Source: Metellina segmentata (lineage: Eukaryota; Arthropoda; Arachnida; Araneae; Tetragnathidae). From it: a DNA stretch of 64,000 nucleotides. The notes beneath the pieces are model-generated. The model was not told where the DNA came from, searched no databases, and saw only the letters and a program-made list of their open reading frames with translations. The position numbers and the translations under genes are program-made. Below, piece by piece: positions 24,143-36,595 of this stretch. Location: assembly GCA_947359465.1 (NCBI GenBank), contig OX375876.1, positions 67,524,998 through 67,588,997 of the forward strand, written 5' to 3'. The stretch's first letter is position 1; each line of letters starts with the position of its first letter.

Positions 24143-25130
24143 ATGGATAAGAGTGCGGATCTAAGCGCATTTGATAGTGGGTAAACAGTCGTAGCCTGAC
24201 GAATAGGTATTTCGATCACGGAAATAGTGCAGACCCTCGGATTTTCACGCACCACTGTGTCAACGGTGTACCGATTCTGGTAAAAACATCAACGCCAGGG
24301 TTAACTGTCGCGGACAATAGCATGTGGATGAGGGATGTCTTTGTAGGCTATACCGCATTGTATAAGTAGATAGACGGGCCACACTGCAACAGATCACCCG
24401 TCGATTTAACGCTGGTGCACAACAATGTGTAAAATGCCACACCCTCCAAAATCACCTTCTCTCTGTGGAGTACAATAGTCATCCTTCCACAAGAGTCCTT
24501 CTGTTGACTACACATCACAAGGCGCAACGAGTAGTATGGGTACGGGAACATCTCCAATGGACCGTCGAGATGTGGTAAAATGTTGACTATAGTGATGAGT
24601 TGAGATTCATTTTGGTACATGCCGATGCCGATGACAGAGTACGTTTAGGGCGTAAACCATATGAATCAATGGATCCTTCCTGCCAGCAGAGGACTCTTCA
24701 GGAGTTGAGGTGACATTCTTGTCCGGGGACTGTTCACCTGGACCGATATGGAACTCCTGGTACGTGTCACAGGTGAACGTTACTCGGGTATCCTTGATGA
24801 CCATCTGCTCTCGTATGTTCATTTTCGATAGTCTACTACAGAGATTGTCTTTCAGCAAGACAAAGCACTTGGTTGAATGAACATTCAACAGACCTGCCCG
24901 TGCTTTCCTGGCCATCAAGGTCACCTGACCTCAATCCAATCGAACACATCAGGTATACACTTGAGAGAGATGTCCTATCCTCAGAACCCCTTCCATCTAA
25001 TCTTCGTGAATTTTGGGAGATTGTTCAGGAGTCGTGGCTTCCCATCGCTTCGAGTGTCTTGTCGAGTCCATGCCAAGACAAATTGCCTCCTTCAACAAGG
25101 CGAAAGGTGGTGACACTACACAGGTATTAG
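24143..25130 (+). pseudogene. Heavily decayed Tc1-like transposase
   Basis: From the ATG at 24143 the frame reads MDKSADLSAFDSG and, after stops, a helix-turn-helix ITEIVQTLGFSRTTVSTVYR. Later motifs survive in other frames: VFQQDKA (the second catalytic Asp; usually QQDNA) near 24850 and SPDLNPIEHIRYTLERDVL with the catalytic Glu near 24920-24960. Many stops and at least four frameshifts show it is old. No terminal repeats were resolved, so the DDxE spacing and element limits are unknown. Confidence 0.8.
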
Positions 25131-25134
25131 TTGC

Positions 25135-27720
25135 TCTAAAGTGTATGATTATATCATTTTAATTATTTAAAGATAATGATTCAATTATTGAGCAAAGTAA
25201 TCTTTTTTTGAGTTTTACTTAAAATATAAGTCGAAATTGCCGTATCGATAAAACGATATCTTATATGGAGCCCTAAATGATTTGTCACTAGAACACAAAA
25301 ATGTAGTTTTAATACATAAAATGTATATTTAATAAGTATTTAATTACCAAGAAAATAAATACCTTTTAGTAAAGTATGTAATATTAAACTCAAAGAAAAT
25401 ATACACTAAATTTCAATAAATTGGAAAATGTCAAACTTAAAATATTCCTTTCGCTTGTTTATTTGACATGATATGAACCTGTTGTCCTCTACCGCTGACC
25501 CATCATCAGTCCGATTTCTTTGTAAATCTTAGCTAACGCATTGTTTGCATATTTGTTCTTGACAAATTTCTTTATTCCAGTACAGATATAAGCATGCACA
25601 GACTATAACAGCAACATCAACACTAAAATACGTAACATATTATAATTCAATACAGTAATATAGTTGTTTAGTCTACATTAATATAATATAATTCCCTTGT
25701 TGCTTACAAAGCTCTAAAGTGAAACTCCTTAAGTTTTAAAATTTACCATGGATATAGTATTTTAGCCAAACAAAAATACACGGATATGGGTACAAAACAC
25801 TGAATAGCTAATTTTACAAGTTCATGTTGCTTGCAACCATGCCAATGAAAAAATTACATTCATTTAAGAAAAAATAAATTCGACAGAAAGCAGCTATTGG
25901 AAATTTACTAACGTATTTCATGATAAATAACGTTATAAAATACTTTTTTTTAACCTATATTCTCTCAATAATAAGATTGTTTAGTGAAACTAAATATTTC
26001 ATTGCCTAGAACTACAAAAATGCTTCGATTGAAGAAATATATTTTTGATTAAATTTCAAAACTAATTTTAAGGCCATTCAACAAAGAATTATTTTATGTA
26101 AATTCTGATTAATTTTGATAATTATCTAATACTTTGTTCCATATCTCGTACTGTTTCATTTTGAGTGCATTTACCAGCACGTGTTTCTGTCCTTTTTAGT
26201 AATTAGTGCAATATTTGAAAATAAAAAACTATATATGTAGGAGGGTGTATTTTGTGAATGGAATCATTAAATATCAATAGGATTTGGAAAAGTTTTATCT
26301 CTATCTTTGTATTCAAGAAATTTCTTTAACCAATATTGTGTTTATATTTTATATGCTAGCAATTTCTGTCAGTGTAGCACATGGTTTCTTTCATCGACAT
26401 TTGATAAAAATTTAAAAAGTTGTCGAAACGCTTTAACTTAAGCCTTTAGATCTGTGATTCCTTGCAATGCATTCCTTTTCATACTTTTCAAAATCAAATA
26501 ATCAATTTTAAGCCTCTTAAGATGCATTCTTAGTGAATAAAGAATTTCTATAGCATTCACGAAATGAAGAACCAAGTACTTTTAGAAGTGAACAATTTTC
26601 TTTGTTAATAATAAAAGAAATCGAAAATTATCACTTAGAACATTTATCTCAGGAAATCGATTATATAAACAAGCTTTGCACTAAGAATTCAGAGTGAGAA
26701 AATTTATCCACATTCTACCTTTTCATCAATCAAAAGGAGATTTTTTCGAACAAAATGTAAAGAAATTACGCAAGACACATAAATCTAGATTTTCCCTTAA
26801 CTTTAAACAAAATATACTGTCTCGCGCTTAAAATATCATAGTTTGTTAATCTGTTTGACAAGTAAAGAGTGAAAAGCTTTTTCTTCTCATAAATGCAATC
26901 ATGCATCTTTTCCGTTCCCTTTACTGTTGAGATAAATATTGAACTTACAGTTAAGATCACTCTGTAAGAATTTATTTTTTATTTCTAACATCTTTGTGTT
27001 GAAACTATTTGTAGAAGTATTTTGCACACTCGAGCAAGACACCAAAGAATTTTTAAAACATGGTGTTTTGTTGAAACTTGTACCTTATATTTTGAGTCAG
27101 GAAAAGATGGCATAACAATGTGCAGATATATTTTGGAGCATAAGAGTTTAAAATGAGAATAACAAAATATTTTTGATGTAAGTTATACCTCTAATTAACT
27201 CTGAAATATAAGCTTTTTATTTTAAATATCTTTATGTAAACTACTTTGTATCAGTTAGAATATTTAACTAATGTATGTGAACATAGAAATGTTATTCTTT
27301 GAATTTCAAACATAATTCTTACCGTTATATTACTTCCATTTGGCAAATTTTTATACCTAAAATAGAGTTCACATTTACAAAGATTTGCTACAATTTTCGT
27401 TTGAACCATTTTATTTTTCAAACAGAGAGATGAGTTTAGAGTTGTAGATAATTTCCTTATTTAGCATTATTTTGGGATAATTTTTAAGAACTGATATTTG
27501 TCATACAATGCTATTTTACAACTATAATGTAGTCCATTACTGTTTGCTTGTGAGTGATTAAAAATTTAGTATATCGTATGCAAATATTCGCTTACTTTTG
27601 CTTAGTGATATCTAGCAGAATCTTTTCCCACGTCTGTACGTACTATTAATACGACTTTTCTATGGATGTCTAATTCGAGATTCCTTTAACGATTAGCCTT
27701 CCACGTGGTTTTATATACGA
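25135..27720. other. AT-rich sequence without recognised gene
   Basis: This is among the most AT-rich parts of the window. Only one ORF reaches 64 codons (26766-26960 minus), without motifs. No aligned repeats and no GC-richer blocks were seen. Confidence 0.6.
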
Positions 27721-27800
27721 GTTATTTCTTCAATAGCAAAATTGATCAGATTTTAATAAAGGAAATATTTTATCGAAACCACTTTAAGGGTTAAAAGGAA
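27721..27800. repeat. Dispersed CAGATCTTGAT/CTCGTC repeat, copy 4 (short)
   Basis: A single monomer-like segment, AATAGCAAAATTGATCAGAT, is followed by a TTATCGAAACCACTTTAAGG ending. The same ending occurs in copies 1 and 3. Confidence 0.5.
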
Positions 27801-27814
27801 TCTACTGCAACAAT

Positions 27815-28622
27815 TGTCATTTTTGTTGACTCTCAAGCAATAATAAAAGTAATTACAACAACTTTTCTAGTTGCTCAATATCGATTTCTAGGTGTCAAAT
27901 TGTAATATGCCCTATCATTGCCAGTGGGCTAGATATCTCACTAAAGCGGATCTCCGGTTATCTGGTCATTATGGCAAAGCATTTTAGAATGGCTTAGCTA
28001 AACCCGATTCTGAATTACCTCATCCATGTCCTCTTATTGAATACCACAGACTAAAAATTATTTCAATCCAAAAAATAAATTTCTATCGATTTAATACAAA
28101 GGCATACATAAGAAAAAGATCGAAATATGTTTCTAAAGCCTCAGTTGTCACAGTGTACACCGAGAGCTACGTCGCTTATTTTCTTGTTCTAAGTCATGTA
28201 AACATTGCAGACAATGAAAAGGACAATGCACTTACAAAGATGTTGTGGCTTTACTCAAATGGTCGTTGCCTCTATTTTATGTTCCAGCAAAGCCCAAATT
28301 AACTAGGTTGTTATCCACTGTTTGAGGCAACAATGATTGACGGCTTCAAAGAGGACAAATGAACAACACGTGTCACCAGTTGGCCGATCTGCCCTGGTCA
28401 TCCACGGGAAATTGGTTTAGTGCTGTTCCGCATGACAACAGATGATGACTGCCTTGTTGCTCACTTGCATAGTATCCACGTGTTGTCCTCTCCATAATTC
28501 CTGCAATGGGGTCAGGACGTCATGGATGGTGCCCACCTACAACTGTTCCATGCGGTCGTGGACCAAGTACCAGACATTGCAGAGGACGAGTTGTGGAAGC
28601 TTTTCCGTCTGTACTAGTCGGC
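27815..28622 (+). pseudogene. Decayed LINE ORF2 C-terminus (RNase H and tail)
   Basis: Plus-strand fragments in several frames include FVDSQAIIKVITT, matching the RNase H third-Asp region (SDSQAA), then SGHYGKAF and later HVNIADNEKDNALTK, resembling the GH.G..GNE.AD.LAK end of RNase H. The tail has LFRMTTDDDCLVAHLHSIHV, like the post-RNase H region of such LINEs (R.RTGHDCL..HL). The spurious 128-codon ORF at 28442-28828 is in a different frame. It is too degraded to assign to a clade, and I cannot exclude two fragments joined. Confidence 0.5.
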
Positions 28623-28629
28623 GGGCCAC

Positions 28630-30660
28630 TGAATGGCCCAGCAGCCCAGGGTTGGTGTTAACTAGCACACAAGCAGGCCCTTTCCTGTTTTCACTGGACA
28701 TGGATGTATCCAAATTCATCTACTTTACTGACTTACCAAACCTCTCCAATTTGCTCTCTGCGTGGCCTTTCAAACAGGACAGGAACCTAGGTGCCTCAAT
28801 AGTTTTTCTGATCTTACTGACATCATAGTGTATAACAATTTCGATAAAGTTACATGTTTTAAATTCTGTTTAGCCTATATTGAGATACCAGATATAAACT
28901 TATGGTAAAAATAATTGGGGTTGGAATAAAATAAAATAAATAAATACATGATATACTAATATTCAACTAGTTACTACCGTCCCAGCCTAAGCCATTCTGT
29001 GTATGATATACTAATATAAAAAGAGTTTTGAAATTGTTTTCTTTTTAGTGTGGTCGATTACTTCGAAATATTACTTCGAATAAGAATATTAATTAGAGAA
29101 AGGCAACAAAGAAAAATTTCTTTAAAAAAACCAGACCCAATTTTATAGAAGATATAAAATTAGTTAATTCAATTTAACTTTAATTATGACCCAGGGATAG
29201 AAGGGTGAATACGCATTACAAAACTTCGTGAAATCTGAGCATATTTTTAAACTAAAACTCCAAAGCAATAACAAAAAGTTAAAATTTTTTATACGATGAT
29301 TTTTTTATGTAGTATTTAAAAAGAAATATTATTATTAAACAAGCTTATTTCAATCGAAAGTATGCATTTTGTAGACTAAAATAGATCAGTCAAGATTGTT
29401 TGGTAAGAAAACAAAATTATATGTTAATACTTTTTGTTGAATATAATAAATGCTTTTATATTTCCAACAAAATAAGTGCCCGCGGATAATTTATTTAATT
29501 TCATAGGTGCACAAATTTCAAAGATTTTGTAAATTAAATAACAACATGCTACCGAACACAGACATTGAAATCAAAGTAATTAAATCTATAAAAAGTTACT
29601 TTTATTTTTTTACTATAAGATACATTTCTGATTACAGTATACAGTTTAATTCAACAAATTTATGATTTTCATCTATCTTTAAGAAACTTCAGTAAGAATC
29701 ACTTAAAACACATTTTCGCAGTTGATTTTGATTGATTGTTGACCAGTTGATTTTTTGCCGAAGATAAATTTTTTAATGTTACGTTGTTGTCGAAAGCATT
29801 AAAATTAAACTGCTTCAAACCTATCTTATGACTTCCATAAATTAATTTACTTGATTCCCCTTGAGTAATTGTCAAACGCTTTTTCAAGCATTTTTTGCTC
29901 TAGTGCATTGTAAAACATCCTCCAATTCATTTGATCAAAAAATTAAGCTATAATTATGTCATTTTTCTTTGCTTAAGAGAGGCATTATTTCTTCTTCCAT
30001 TGCCTCTTCGAATGAATGAAGAATCCGCACTAATTATGCAAATTTCTGGTCTCATACCTATACGATAATAGTAAAATTACCCATCATTCCAGACACATAA
30101 AACATTCCCCGTTGCTAATAAAAACTCTCCTTTTCTGCCCTTAAATTAGAATAGTTCGCTTCCTCTCTCATTCATTCGGTCTTTCGTTCATTCATTTGTT
30201 CATTCTTTCCACTCTCCCCATCCCCTTCTGTCGTGGACTGAATTGTTTTCTCAATGCCGTCATGCCAAAGCAGATATTACAAGATGGAAATTGCCGGAGA
30301 CAAAAATAACCCCCTGGCCTTTCCGGTTGGAGAAGGGAAAAACAACAAATTTTTTTGACGTTAACTCAACGGAGGGGAGAGCAAAAAAGGGAATAATAAA
30401 AACCTCTCAATAAAGAGAAAAACGGGAGAAAAAAGAAAAAAATTTAACCCTGTTTCTCGCTCTCCACGACCAACTTAATCACAGCGCAGGAATGTGCAGG
30501 GAGGGGTTGGAATGAAGGGTAGGACTAAGGAGAAATTTGAAATGAGATTTGAAAGTCGCTTTTTAGAGCCGTTTGAAAAGCAATATCATAATGGCCGAAC
30601 TGTAACGGTTCCAAACATTTAGAGGAAATTATTATTGTTTTTTCGTTTTGTTGGTGGCAG
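28630..30660. other. No recognised gene; GC-richer block at its right end
   Basis: 28.6-30.0 kb is AT-rich and closed in all frames. From about 30,000 to 30,660 the composition is more balanced, with a TTCATTCATT-like simple tract near 30170-30210 and purine-rich tracts near 30360-30440. This block immediately precedes the possible exon at 30661 and could be intronic or regulatory sequence. Confidence 0.4.
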
Positions 30661-30728
30661 AAGGACGATTTTGCGCGCACCCTGCTATTAAACTTGGCGC
30701 TGTTGGAAGAAAGAGAATAACCGTAAAG
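30661..30728 (+). CDS. Possible small internal exon of an unrecognised host gene
   Basis: The 68-nt segment is preceded by a T-rich tract ending GTTTTGTTGGTGGCAG (acceptor-like) and followed by GTAAGAATAAG, with the exon ending CCGTAAAG (a strong donor match). It is markedly more GC-rich than its surroundings. One frame is open throughout: two leading bases, then 22 codons reading GRFCAHPAIKLGAVGRKRIT and two more residues, ending in phase 0. I do not recognise the peptide. No partner exon was identified, so this may be a chance pairing of splice-like sites or a UTR exon. Confidence 0.3.
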
Positions 30729-30876
30729 GTAAGAATAAGATTGTCGAAGATTAAAAATTCGCTTTTATGCGAGCAGTCCACGAGTGTTCTGTGTTCGAAG
30801 AGATGTTAGTAAGGGATTTGTTCGTTAACGTGGTCGAAACAATGACGTACTTTCTAGTCTTGGGAAATCTTCTATC

Positions 30877-31209
30877 GATTTGAGTTGTGAAGTAATCATG
30901 TTTAATTTTAATGTTAATATAAATGCGTGAAAATTAGAGATAAGGCTCACAGACTACATCATTCTGGTTGTTACAAAGATGAGGTTTAGTGCAATGAATC
31001 TCATAATATTTATTAAGTATCGTAATATGTATTATCCGTATAAAGATCTTAACTATGAAGATATTGATTTGAGTCGTGATATAATAATCATGTTTAACGC
31101 TAATCGTGATATAAATGGAGGAAAATTAGAGATAGGGTTCACAAACTTTATCATAGTGGGTGTTAGAAATATGAGGTTTAGTTTTAGTAATCTTAGTACA
31201 TTTATTCAG
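30877..31209. repeat. Diverged direct duplication, period 189 bp
   Basis: A segment of about 140 bp starting GATTTGAGTTGTGA at 30877 recurs at 31066 as GATTTGAGTCGTGA. The shared words run in the same order: AATCATGTTTAA, GGAAAATTAGAGATA-like, TTCACA, and ATGAGGTTTAGT. The 128-codon ORF at 30979-31365 spans copy 2 and is probably incidental. It shows no domain I know. Confidence 0.65.
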
Positions 31210-32490
31210 AATCATAATAGACTATTCGACCAAAGATCTTTACCTTTGAAGGTTGCAGATTTATGTGTATTTGTTTACAAACTGGAACCTCCCCTGCGTG
31301 ACTTCTATCGAGTTTTGACTGCCGGATACAATAAAATATTCCCCAAACATCTTTCGACTGAATAGATGTGGAATCAGATTTGTTAAATAGAAAAATCTTC
31401 TTAAGATCAATGATAAGTTTCAAAAAATGACTAATAAAGATGATAAAAAATAAGATAAAAACATTGTACTATAGATCCTTTTTTGTTGGAACCAAATTTC
31501 CAACACCATCGAAGAAAATAAATTATATGACTTTAAAAGCAACACATGGAAGTGATTTTTATGAAGCTTTGACATTAATCAGCAAACTAACTCATAAACC
31601 TCCAGACAACAAGGAAAATATCCATTGATTTTTATTACAGCTGGATAGAATAGAAATATACACTCTATCTCTGATACACATATTTTATTAACTGGTGTCA
31701 CAAAGTTTCTTATCACAAGGAAACATTTTAGCATTTAGAACACATTGTTAATAAAATAATTAAAAACAATAACTGTTTCAGGATTACATCAATACGATTA
31801 GTTATACATACAATCAATTCACGTTTTACTTTTTGCAATTAAAATTAAAAGTTTATTTTATCTATCCAGAAAATGAATGAAAGTGGCATTTCTTAAAAAA
31901 AATCTCCTCTTAGCTTAAATACAAATAAACCGAAATTTTTAAATAAAAAAATGAGTCGATATTGAGTGCATACTTACATTTATTTGCATTAGTTTTGAAG
32001 AGAGACGTCTTAATTAAAAAGTTTTGGAACCACAACTAAATTATAAGTTTTTAAAATATTAGCTCAGTTCAACTGATTTTAATTTTTATTATCTTTGATA
32101 TTTTGTGTTTGGTTTTAATAAAGTAACCCATAAAAGTTTTATTTACAGAAGCAAAAATAATAATCCAAAGAAAGTTTTCTTAATTAATCTTTTCATTCTA
32201 ATGGAAGTTCTGCAATTAAATTTAGATGAACTAATTAAGGAATTTTTTAACGATAATATAATTTATTTAATTAAGTCTAAAGATTTTGAAAGGTTTGTTG
32301 AAATACTTTAAGTAAAATATGAAAATTAAGTAATGTTCATAAATGAAGCAAACTATTGCATGTTCTTACTTTATTTTCTGAATATTTCAGTTAAAATTAG
32401 AAATGCTTTTTCAAAATGAGTTGTTTGTGAATCAACTCTTGAAATTATTATACATAGTTATGTTTATAACATGCATTTTCCACTTCATCA
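31210..32490. other. AT-rich sequence without recognised gene
   Basis: ORFs at 31440-31628 and 32105-32311 are Lys/Asn/Ile-rich, as chance ORFs are here. No repeats were aligned. Confidence 0.55.
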
Positions 32491-32493
32491 GTA

Positions 32494-33877
32494 GGGTCAG
32501 GTGGGGTAAGGTGGTGGTAAAATCAAGCTTTTATAGAGAAGCCCCTAAAACCAAACTATTAAATTTATTTTAATGAAACTTTTGATGCATTTTATGTACA
32601 TTGGATTCAAATAGATTAAACATGAAGCATAACCATTCAATTTTATTATATTGTTTTCTCACAGCGATACATTTAAAAGAGCATGTTTTGATAGCTACAC
32701 TTTACCTCATGGTGGGGTAAATTGGGGGTAGTTCTAAAATTAGTGTATACTATTCGGAAAACAGCCATAATTGCCCGTGGTGTTGATTTGCTTTACAAAC
32801 CAAATGAGAATTCGTAGCCTATTGGAAAAAAAGCCATAACTGCTCGTGGTGTTGGTTTGCTTTACAAACGTAATGGGAATTCGTAGCCCATTGGATAACG
32901 GCCTTCACGGCATTGCCCGTGGTGTTGGTTTGCTTCTTATCAAATTCGTCCAAATTCGAATCGAGAATGTATCCAACCTTTCCAAAAACTTTTCATTGGT
33001 TAAAACCTTGCCACTCTTGGTTGTTCTGTACTCTTTTACTTTGAAATCTTAATGGGTAAAACAGTATTTACAGATGGAGTGGGAGAGAGGTTGCAGTATT
33101 GCTTTCTTTAAATCTTTTAAAGGGGAGTCGAGTTAAACTGCTTCAGGAAATACAATGCTCTTGGTTGTTTCTCTTTTCTGTAATGAGAATACGGTGTTGG
33201 ATGGCTTTTTTGTCCAGAGGATAAAGACCAGCTCCTTTAAATATTTTTACTGTATTTACCGGCTTCATTCTTTCAAACACCTTTTTCAAGAGAAATGGAA
33301 ATGATGCTTTCGAAACATTTTGTAATCATTTTGTAATCTGCTATCTCTAAACCAATGTTTTAAAATCTGCTTAGAGGATTTTTTTCATAGGAGAAAACAC
33401 TGGAACATCTTATGTACATTAGACATTTACTAAAGTTAACACAGAGGTAAAAAATATCCATATCATACAACACTTGCTAAGACTAACCATACCCCCAAAT
33501 TACCCCACCTCAGAAAACAACTCATAAGAATAGAATTGTACAGTTTATTCTTATATTTCTATGTAGATCTGTTGCTTAGATGTTCCTTTACAAGTCTGAA
33601 ATAAAATTAATAGTTTTTGCCAGTTAATAATGACTTTAGAAGAAAGTTCATCATCAGCTGAAACTAACATACGATGTGCAATGAGCATAAACAAGATAGT
33701 CTATAAACTTTAAACTTCTTGCCAGTTTCTAAAACTAATATAAAAATATTTGCCATAGTCTCAACACATGTCTCGAAAAAAGAATTAACTAAATATTTTA
33801 ATTTAAAAAGAGAAAATAGGTGTTTTTCAATATACCCCCACTTTAAACCATGGGCCCTCTTTTCCCCCGCCTGACCA
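32494..33877 (-). mobile_element. Internally deleted pogo-like transposon, copy 1
   Basis: It begins GGGTCAGGTGGGGTAAGGTG after a TA (32492-32493) and ends CCCCGCCTGACCA before a TA (33878-33879), about 1,384 bp. It aligns end to end, in inverted orientation, with 59361-60701. Shared parts include the CCCATGGG-type end, the transposase remnant, and a block of imperfect ~75-bp subrepeats around GCCCGTGGTGTTGGTTTGCT at 32770-32945. TA duplication and a CENP-B/pogo transposase tail support the assignment. Its gene is mostly deleted, so it depended on a partner transposase. Confidence 0.85.
33120..33425 (-). pseudogene. pogo-like transposase C-terminal remnant, copy 1
   Basis: The minus strand from about 33420 downward is collinear with the remnant in copy 2. 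It carries a degraded form of the end of the DDE_1 domain and of the C-terminal LYPL motif (here read as GLYPLDKKAIQ), with stops and shifts between. The helix-turn-helix and catalytic residues are missing. It is less well kept than copy 2. Confidence 0.65.
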
Positions 33878-34469
33878 TATCAGAAAGGGAAAGAAAATAA
33901 GTTTAGGCAAACTAATTAGTTATAATTTAATGATATATAAATATCTTTAATTTTATACCTCTAAGGAGATTTATATTTATAAAGGGTCTCGAAAGCATAC
34001 AGTCACCTCACGATATTCATGTATTTGATAAACATAAAAATTAAAATCTGATTACAATTTAAACACTTAAAGGTTCTGTCTTTTTAATTTAGTTTACCAT
34101 CAAAATAATCGAATTACTGAAAAACGTTTTGCTTAAACTTCTTATCAAGCTTTGAAATCAGACACACACAATTATTCGATCACTTGTAAAAAGCACAAAT
34201 ATTGAACATAAATGAAAAATTCAAGGTCGCTGACATTGTTTTTGCATTTTTTCTTATACCTTGGAGTAAGAATATCTAGTGTTACCATTGCTAATTAAAT
34301 ATAAACGTTTACTCTATGTTTATTTCTTTCAAATAAAACCAATTTGAATCTAATCTGTTTGAAGGAAAGTATTAAACACTTATGTTTCTGATACGTCGTT
34401 CGTTCCTATGACGTTCTGATTCTAGTTCACTGTTACAGTGTAGAATTCGGAAGGATGAGTTTAGAGCAT

Positions 34470-34775
34470 GTTATTATGCTCGTACAGAAAGTTTTATGGT
34501 TAGTGGTACTCTCTAGTTCATTTTATTCCCGGTCTCATCTTGAAGAGTTGCGAGGTCAAAAAACCAGAGACCGTCTTGGAGATGTGACTGGTACACTTTA
34601 AATCTGTAGTGCATGTTGATGTGGTGCTGAAATTTGGAAAGTGAGGTGTGAGTGCAAGAGCATACATAGTCATTAGACCGTTGTAAGAACTAGGTGCTGT
34701 CCTCTGCTATTTCCCTTTGAGATTGAACCACGACCGTAGCCAATAGCCCGCTGTATTGCTTCAGTGAAACATTAA
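34470..34775 (+). mobile_element. tRNA-derived SINE, copy 2
   Basis: It shares with the 9.1-kb copy the body words CTGGTACACTTTAAATCTGT and GATGTGG, and with all copies the 3' core CCAATAGCCCGCTGTATTGC followed by AGTGAAACATTAATTCAAC. The tRNA-like head is poorly kept, and limits are approximate. It has no ORF. Confidence 0.55.
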
Positions 34776-35006
34776 TTCAACTACTTTCCTTACTTTTATC
34801 GCAAACACCATGAGAGAGGTACATCACTTATGTCTTAAAATTATAAGTCCTACTCATTAATCAGATCGTCCCAGGAGTAGTCTTTCAACAGAAACAACAC
34901 TATTCCCAGTTGTGCAACGTTTCTACTCTGACCAACTAGTACCATGGACTTCTCAATTGCTCGATTTCTCCCCATTGAAATGAGTAGGATGATTCGTCAA
35001 AAATTG

Positions 35007-35298
35007 ATACTTCGTATATCATCCCTTGCACTTGCAACTATCAAATTTTGGATACGTTTTGAATCTGCATGGAACGATATTTCACAAACATCTAAAACAT
35101 CTGGCGCAATATTGACATGGTATTAACTAATATCACGCCATGTGCAAGCATTTAGATCTGCTAAATTGATATTTCGTATATAATCCCTTGCACTTGCAAC
35201 TAACAAATTTTGGATACATTTTGAATCTTCATGGAACGACATTTCATAAACATCCAAAACATCTGGCGCACTATTGGCATGATATTAACTAATATCAC
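35007..35298. repeat. 162-bp tandem repeat interrupted by the LINE
   Basis: TTCGTATATCATCCCTTGCA at 35011 recurs at 35173 (TTCGTATATAATCCCTTGCA), a period of 162 bp, and continues through matching TTGCAACTA, AAACATCTGGCGCA and TTAACTAATATCAC. The second unit stops at 35298 and resumes after the LINE at 40096 with CCATGTGCAAGCATTTAGAT, as in unit 1. The LINE therefore landed inside this small satellite. Confidence 0.85.
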
Positions 35299-35300
35299 CA

Positions 35301-35923
35301 TATACAAATAACTGTCCCCTGCTTCTAAGGAAAGGCAAACAACCTAACTCATGGTGGAACCAAGACCTTATGAGGCAGAGGAAGACAGTAAGAAAACTTT
35401 TCAGGAAAGCAAAGAAATCTGGCAAGTGGGAAGAATACAAGTGCCTACTTTCAGAATACAACAAAGCTGTTCGAATGGCCAAAAGGAATTCATGGAGGAA
35501 GTTCTGTGATTCGGTTGAAAGTACCGCTGAGGGCGCTAGACTCCACAAAATTCTTAAAAGAGATACACCAATATTGGTGGGGACCCTTAAGAATAATTCC
35601 GGTGGCTATACCAAAACTGGCAGAGAAGTTATAGAGACTCTGGTTGAGACACATTTTCCAAACTCCAACTTGGTACCTAATGAGTTAAACCCTTCTCCCC
35701 TGGGATATCCAATAAGGGTGAGAAGGGAAAACTGGATAGTTGCCAAGAAAATTTTTACTGTTAAACAAGTACTATGGGCTGTCAACTCATTTGAACCATA
35801 TAAAACTCCAGGACCAGATGGGATAATACCGATTGTGCTTCAGAAATCGGCCGATCTCATCTCACGGGTCTTGTGTAAAATGTTCAGAGCTAGTCTAGCT
35901 CTTGAATATATCCCCAGACCATG
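35301..35923 (+). pseudogene. LINE ORF2, pre-RT and start of reverse transcriptase
   Basis: The frame is open from the truncation point. It reads SWWNQDLMRQRKTVRKLF (the linker after the endonuclease), then a basic region and KTPGPDGIIPIVLQK, the conserved motif at the start of the RT domain, and stops at LALEYIPRP where the DNA element has inserted. The next expected residues, WRKAIIVFLPKPGK, begin at 37825 beyond the insertion. Together with 37823-39990 this is one ORF2 split in two. There are no internal stops, so the LINE was well preserved when interrupted. Confidence 0.9.
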
Positions 35924-36595
35924 CCCAGCAAAAAAAATCAGCATCTTTCCTTCAAAAAAATATCTATTTTGAAGGTTTTTTGCAGGTGAATGCAGGTTTT
36001 TTGAAGGCAGTTAGATAAGTGCAGATTTTACGCGGTGAAAATGCAGAGGTTTTGAAGGAATAATGGTTTCCTTCATTAGTACTGCAGTTTTTCGAAAATT
36101 AAATTTATAATTTTTCCAAAATAATTTTTACCTTCATAAAATCTGCAGTTTTTATGAAGGAAAAATGCAGTAAAAATGCTTTTATAAAATTTTATAAAAG
36201 CATTTTTCCTTCATAAAAACTGCAGTTTTTTTGAAGGAAAAATAAAGTTTGAAGTTAAAGTTTTGTTTCATAAAAAATGTAGTTTTTATGAAAACACTTA
36301 TCAACTATTATGTTTTATTAAAATTAATATATATATATATATTAAATATTTTCTTAAAAAAAAGTGAAAATTTTCCATAATAAAAAAATTGCATTTATTG
36401 TCGATTATTTCATTTTTCAGTCCAATCATAATATGTAACCTTGTATTTGATACTGCTAGCCAACATTCGATTAAAATCTTTATTTAAACGCATCTAATGT
36501 ATTTCTCCAACATACCAAATATCCGAATTTGGTCTGTTATATATCACCTGGTTTCTTATTTTGTAAAAGTATTAAATCCCTCCAAACAAAATTTA

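Noticed and set aside
28442..28828. 128-codon ORF as an independent gene
   Set aside because: It overlaps, in a different frame, the LINE tail whose real motif (LFRMTTDDDCLVAHL) reads in another phase.
30979..31365. 128-codon ORF as a gene
   Set aside because: It spans a 189-bp-period duplication, is Asn/Ile/Phe-rich and has no recognisable motif; chance is a sufficient explanation.
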